A stretch of 6,154 bases of DNA, from the NCBI GenBank assembly GCA_026394095.1, contig JAPKYY010000613.1, forward strand, positions 1-6,154, read 5' to 3'. The position numbers and the translations under genes were made by a program. This document shows positions 5,896-6,154 of the stretch, in pieces (within the stretch, counting starts at the first letter, position 1; each line of letters starts with the position of its first letter). The notes beneath the pieces were generated by a model. It did not search any database. It was given only the letters and a program-made list of their open reading frames with translations, and was not told the DNA's origin. This DNA is from Acidobacteriota bacterium. GTDB taxonomy: Bacteria > Acidobacteriota > Terriglobia > Bryobacterales > Bryobacteraceae.

Positions 5896-6154
5896 AGAGG
5901 AACTCGTTGGCATTGAATAGTGCACGAACAAAGGCAGTAAAGCCATGCTCGCGAATGAGCTTATTGGACTCGATCACCTCACCTGGCTCGGGCGCTCTGC
6001 CGAATACGCGCAAAAACGCAGATTCGACACTTTGGTTCCCGAATGCCTCGGCCATGTCGGTAGTAAAGCTGTGATTGAGCAGAGACAGCGCCTGTAGTGG
6101 TGAAACAGTAGAAACGCGTCGTGGTTCCGGCAGCGAGGAATCGGGGCAATCAAA
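5885..6154 (-). CDS. DUF1549/DUF1553 (PSD1-type) protein, C-terminal 89 codons, runs off right edge
   Basis: Read from the right edge, the frame starts FDCPDSSLPEPRRVS, continues with TVSPLQALSLLNHSF and VFGRAPEPGE, and ends FVRALFNANEFLYVY with TAA at 5887-5885. This is the characteristic tail of DUF1553 (PSD1) proteins: the FD.PD, RR..T..PLQAL..LN and ALFN.NEF.YV patterns. Full-length members are large exported proteins of about 700-1100 residues, often with an N-terminal cytochrome c-like domain (PSCyt1) and DUF1549, none of which falls in the window. The role is unknown; proposals centre on surface or redox functions in polysaccharide-degrading bacteria. The stop overlaps the DUF1501 start by 11 bases, so the two form a coupled gene pair. 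Confidence 0.9.
   Translation of the reverse strand, partial: FDCPDSSLPEPRRVSTVSPLQALSLLNHSFTTDMAEAFGNQSVESAFLRVFGRAPEPGEVIESNKLIREHGFTAFVRALFNANEFLYVY

Noticed and set aside
5896..5946. ATG 5946 or ATG 5913 as the DUF1501 start
   Set aside because: Both would extend the overlap with the DUF1553 coding sequence and push the twin-Arg motif inward. ATG 5895 gives the standard short n-region.

Overview
The window reads as a piece of a bacterial chromosome of moderate GC. A DUF1501 gene sits next to a DUF1549/DUF1553 (PSD1-type) gene, a pairing typical of Planctomycetota, Verrucomicrobiota and Acidobacteriota. The secreted M81 peptidase and the rest of the gene content make an acidobacterium (Bryobacter/Solibacter-like) my best guess. 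That assignment is inference, because there is no rRNA or other marker here.

Layout, left to right. The 5' part of hppA (membrane pyrophosphatase, minus strand, GTG start at 544) runs off the left edge. A 104-base divergent intergenic region follows. Next is a secreted M81/MlrC-like metallopeptidase (649-2196, plus). From 2197 to 2401 there is a control region with a 28-codon Trp-rich mini-ORF, a very strong intrinsic hairpin and a Shine-Dalgarno/GTG start. Then comes a DAHP synthase (AroF-like) reading frame that lacks its first part, a small membrane-anchored protein of unknown function and a PfkB-type sugar kinase. These last three overlap by GTGA and ATGA junctions, so they look like one translationally coupled unit. 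On the minus strand, converging on the kinase, are a DUF1501 protein with a Tat-like signal and, upstream of it, the last 89 codons of a DUF1553/PSD1 protein that runs off the right edge.

Two points deserve most attention. First, the leader before the DAHP synthase has the layout of a textbook tryptophan attenuator: tandem Trp codons followed by three mutually exclusive pairings (1:2, 2:3, 3:4), the last being the terminator. Second, the DAHP synthase is broken at its 5' end. Homology begins abruptly at KPRTSPY, the strand with the metal-binding Cys is missing, and the only good ribosome-binding site and start are in another frame and stop after 21 codons. It is either a deletion pseudogene or an assembly collapse. 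If real, a Trp-controlled leader now drives mainly the downstream membrane protein and kinase.

The DUF1553-DUF1501 pair on the right is a separate two-gene unit of exported proteins of unsettled function. I see no tRNA, rRNA, CRISPR array, insertion sequence or phage gene. The longest gene-free stretch is under 300 bases.
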